A stretch of DNA of 52,174 bases from positions 1 through 52,174 of IMG/VR virus record IMGVR_UViG_3300028044_000009; one strand, given 5' to 3'. Both the position numbers and the translations under genes were made by a program. Position 1 is the first letter of the stretch, and every line of letters starts with the position of its first letter. Source of the stretch: a virus. The notes beneath the pieces are model-generated. The model made no database searches. It saw only the letters and a list, made by a program, of their open reading frames with translations, and was not told the DNA's origin. Below, one piece after another: positions 51,333 to 52,174 of the stretch.

Positions 51333-52174
51333 ATGAAAGATAAAATGTTACCTTGGTTTTTACTATTTTGTGCTATTGGATTATCAGGGACCGCTGCGTA
51401 TTATAGTGTTGTTGGGTTATCAGTTGTTTTTATTGGTGTTGCCATTCCTGTGATTATTATGGGGTCATTTTTGGAATTATCTAAAATTGCAATTGCCACT
51501 TATCTTCACGACAATTGGAAAGAAACTTATGGGGGTTTAAAAATATATATGACAATAGCTCTTATAACCTTATCAATTATCACATCTTTAGGAATTTATG
51601 GACTTTTAAGTACGGGGTTTTCTTCAAACATTGCAAAATTAGAAATCAATAATAAAAAGATTAAAAACATTGAGGTAAAAAAAGAAAGGTTTGAAGAAAT
51701 AAAAAAAGAACACCAAACCGAAAAGTCAGTATTAGATAAAGACATTACAAATTTAAGAAACGCACTATCAACAAACACAACCACCCAATCTATTGATAGA
51801 ACATCAGGACAAGTTATTACAAGCGCTAACACAGGTAATAGAAGAGCGTTTGAGGACCAATTAAAAGTTGCCCAACAAAATAGGGACATATTGTCAAAGA
51901 AAATAGAATCATTAAATGACAGTATTACAAAGTTGGATATAGATGTGTTAAATTTAGAATCTGAAGAAATATCAGGTAACGAACTTGGAACAATTAAATA
52001 TATGAGTGAGTTATTAGATTGGGATATTAAAAAAACGGCAAATCTGTTCATTCTAATTTTAATCTTTGTGTTTGACCCATTGGCAATAACGTTAGTAATT
52101 GCAACAAATCAAGCGTTTAAAGCAAAAAGAAAAGAAGAGGATACCCCCCAAGTTACCCCCCAAGTTAAAGAAGA
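51333..52174 (+). CDS. Membrane-anchored coiled-coil protein, 3' end outside window
   Basis: The frame runs from ATG 51333 to the window edge without a stop, at least 280 residues. Membrane helices are predicted near 6-20 (LPWFLLFCAIGLSGTAA), 28-46, 70-92 and about 230-260 (LFILILIFVFDPLAITLVIAT), with a coiled coil of about 100-225 between the third and fourth. This layout, ISGxAAYYSV near the start and DPLA in the last helix, is shared by a widespread phage protein of unknown role. The tail is charged, with PQV repeats. Confidence 0.72.
   Translation, partial: MKDKMLPWFLLFCAIGLSGTAAYYSVVGLSVVFIGVAIPVIIMGSFLELSKIAIATYLHDNWKETYGGLKIYMTIALITLSIITSLGIYGLLSTGFSSNIAKLEINNKKIKNIEVKKERFEEIKKEHQTEKSVLDKDITNLRNALSTNTTTQSIDRTSGQVITSANTGNRRAFEDQLKVAQQNRDILSKKIESLNDSITKLDIDVLNLESEEISGNELGTIKYMSELLDWDIKKTANLFILILIFVFDPLAITLVIATNQAFKAKRKEEDTPQVTPQVKE

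Overview
The window reads as part of a large, AT-rich genome of a T4-like myovirus infecting a Bacteroidota (Flavobacteriia-like) host. All genes I accept lie on the + strand, with short gaps and many ATGA-type overlaps. T4 relatives recognisable from sequence are the ssDNA-binding protein gp32, UvsX, a 5' nuclease (RNase H type), helicase gp41, NrdB/NrdA, baseplate proteins gp25 and gp6, and the recombination nuclease pair gp47/gp46. Four things point to a Bacteroidota host: SprB-type repeats in tail fibres, a phage sigma factor resembling Bacteroidota RpoD, host-type promoters (TTTG/TTGACA, about 19-20 nt, TAnnTTT), and weak use of Shine-Dalgarno sites.

Layout. 3-2859: the end of a large tail or baseplate hub-like protein, a small gene, and an acidic protein with PAPEAGTP repeats. 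2910-11430: a replication and nucleotide block (gp32, small gene, uvsX, 5' nuclease, unknown, gp41, nrdB, nrdA). 11509-26261: baseplate (gp25, gp6, a 1617-residue virion protein with a membrane-like segment, further structural proteins, a gpI-like protein). 26261-39352: a fibre/adhesin region with SprB, collagen-like, Thr-Pro and YadA-head repeats and a tail-collar-like protein; two glycosyltransferase genes sit inside it. 39359-40924: a RuvC-like nuclease and two proteins sharing an identical N-terminal leader. 41010-50425: a second replication/recombination operon (primase, PD-(D/E)XK nuclease, small genes, gp47, an inserted RHH/HNH cassette, coiled-coil and membrane proteins, gp46, sigma factor). 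50433-52174: two structured RNAs, each ending in an intrinsic terminator and each followed by a TATTTATA-type box and a gene; the last gene is cut by the window edge.

How the parts fit. Host-type promoters precede gp32, the primase operon and the first RNA, consistent with early or middle expression by host RNA polymerase. A TATTTATA box close upstream of the start codon precedes most virion gene blocks and may be the late promoter. The most unusual items are (i) the two related RNAs at 50470-50613 and 51165-51297, (ii) an HNH cassette placed at a gp47/downstream-gene overlap, flanked by a 41-bp imperfect duplication that keeps both genes whole, (iii) a fibre region combining glycosyltransferases with Thr-rich repeats, and (iv) short leader sequences shared by otherwise unrelated small proteins. 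No stretch longer than about 200 bases lacks a gene. No tRNA or CRISPR array was seen.
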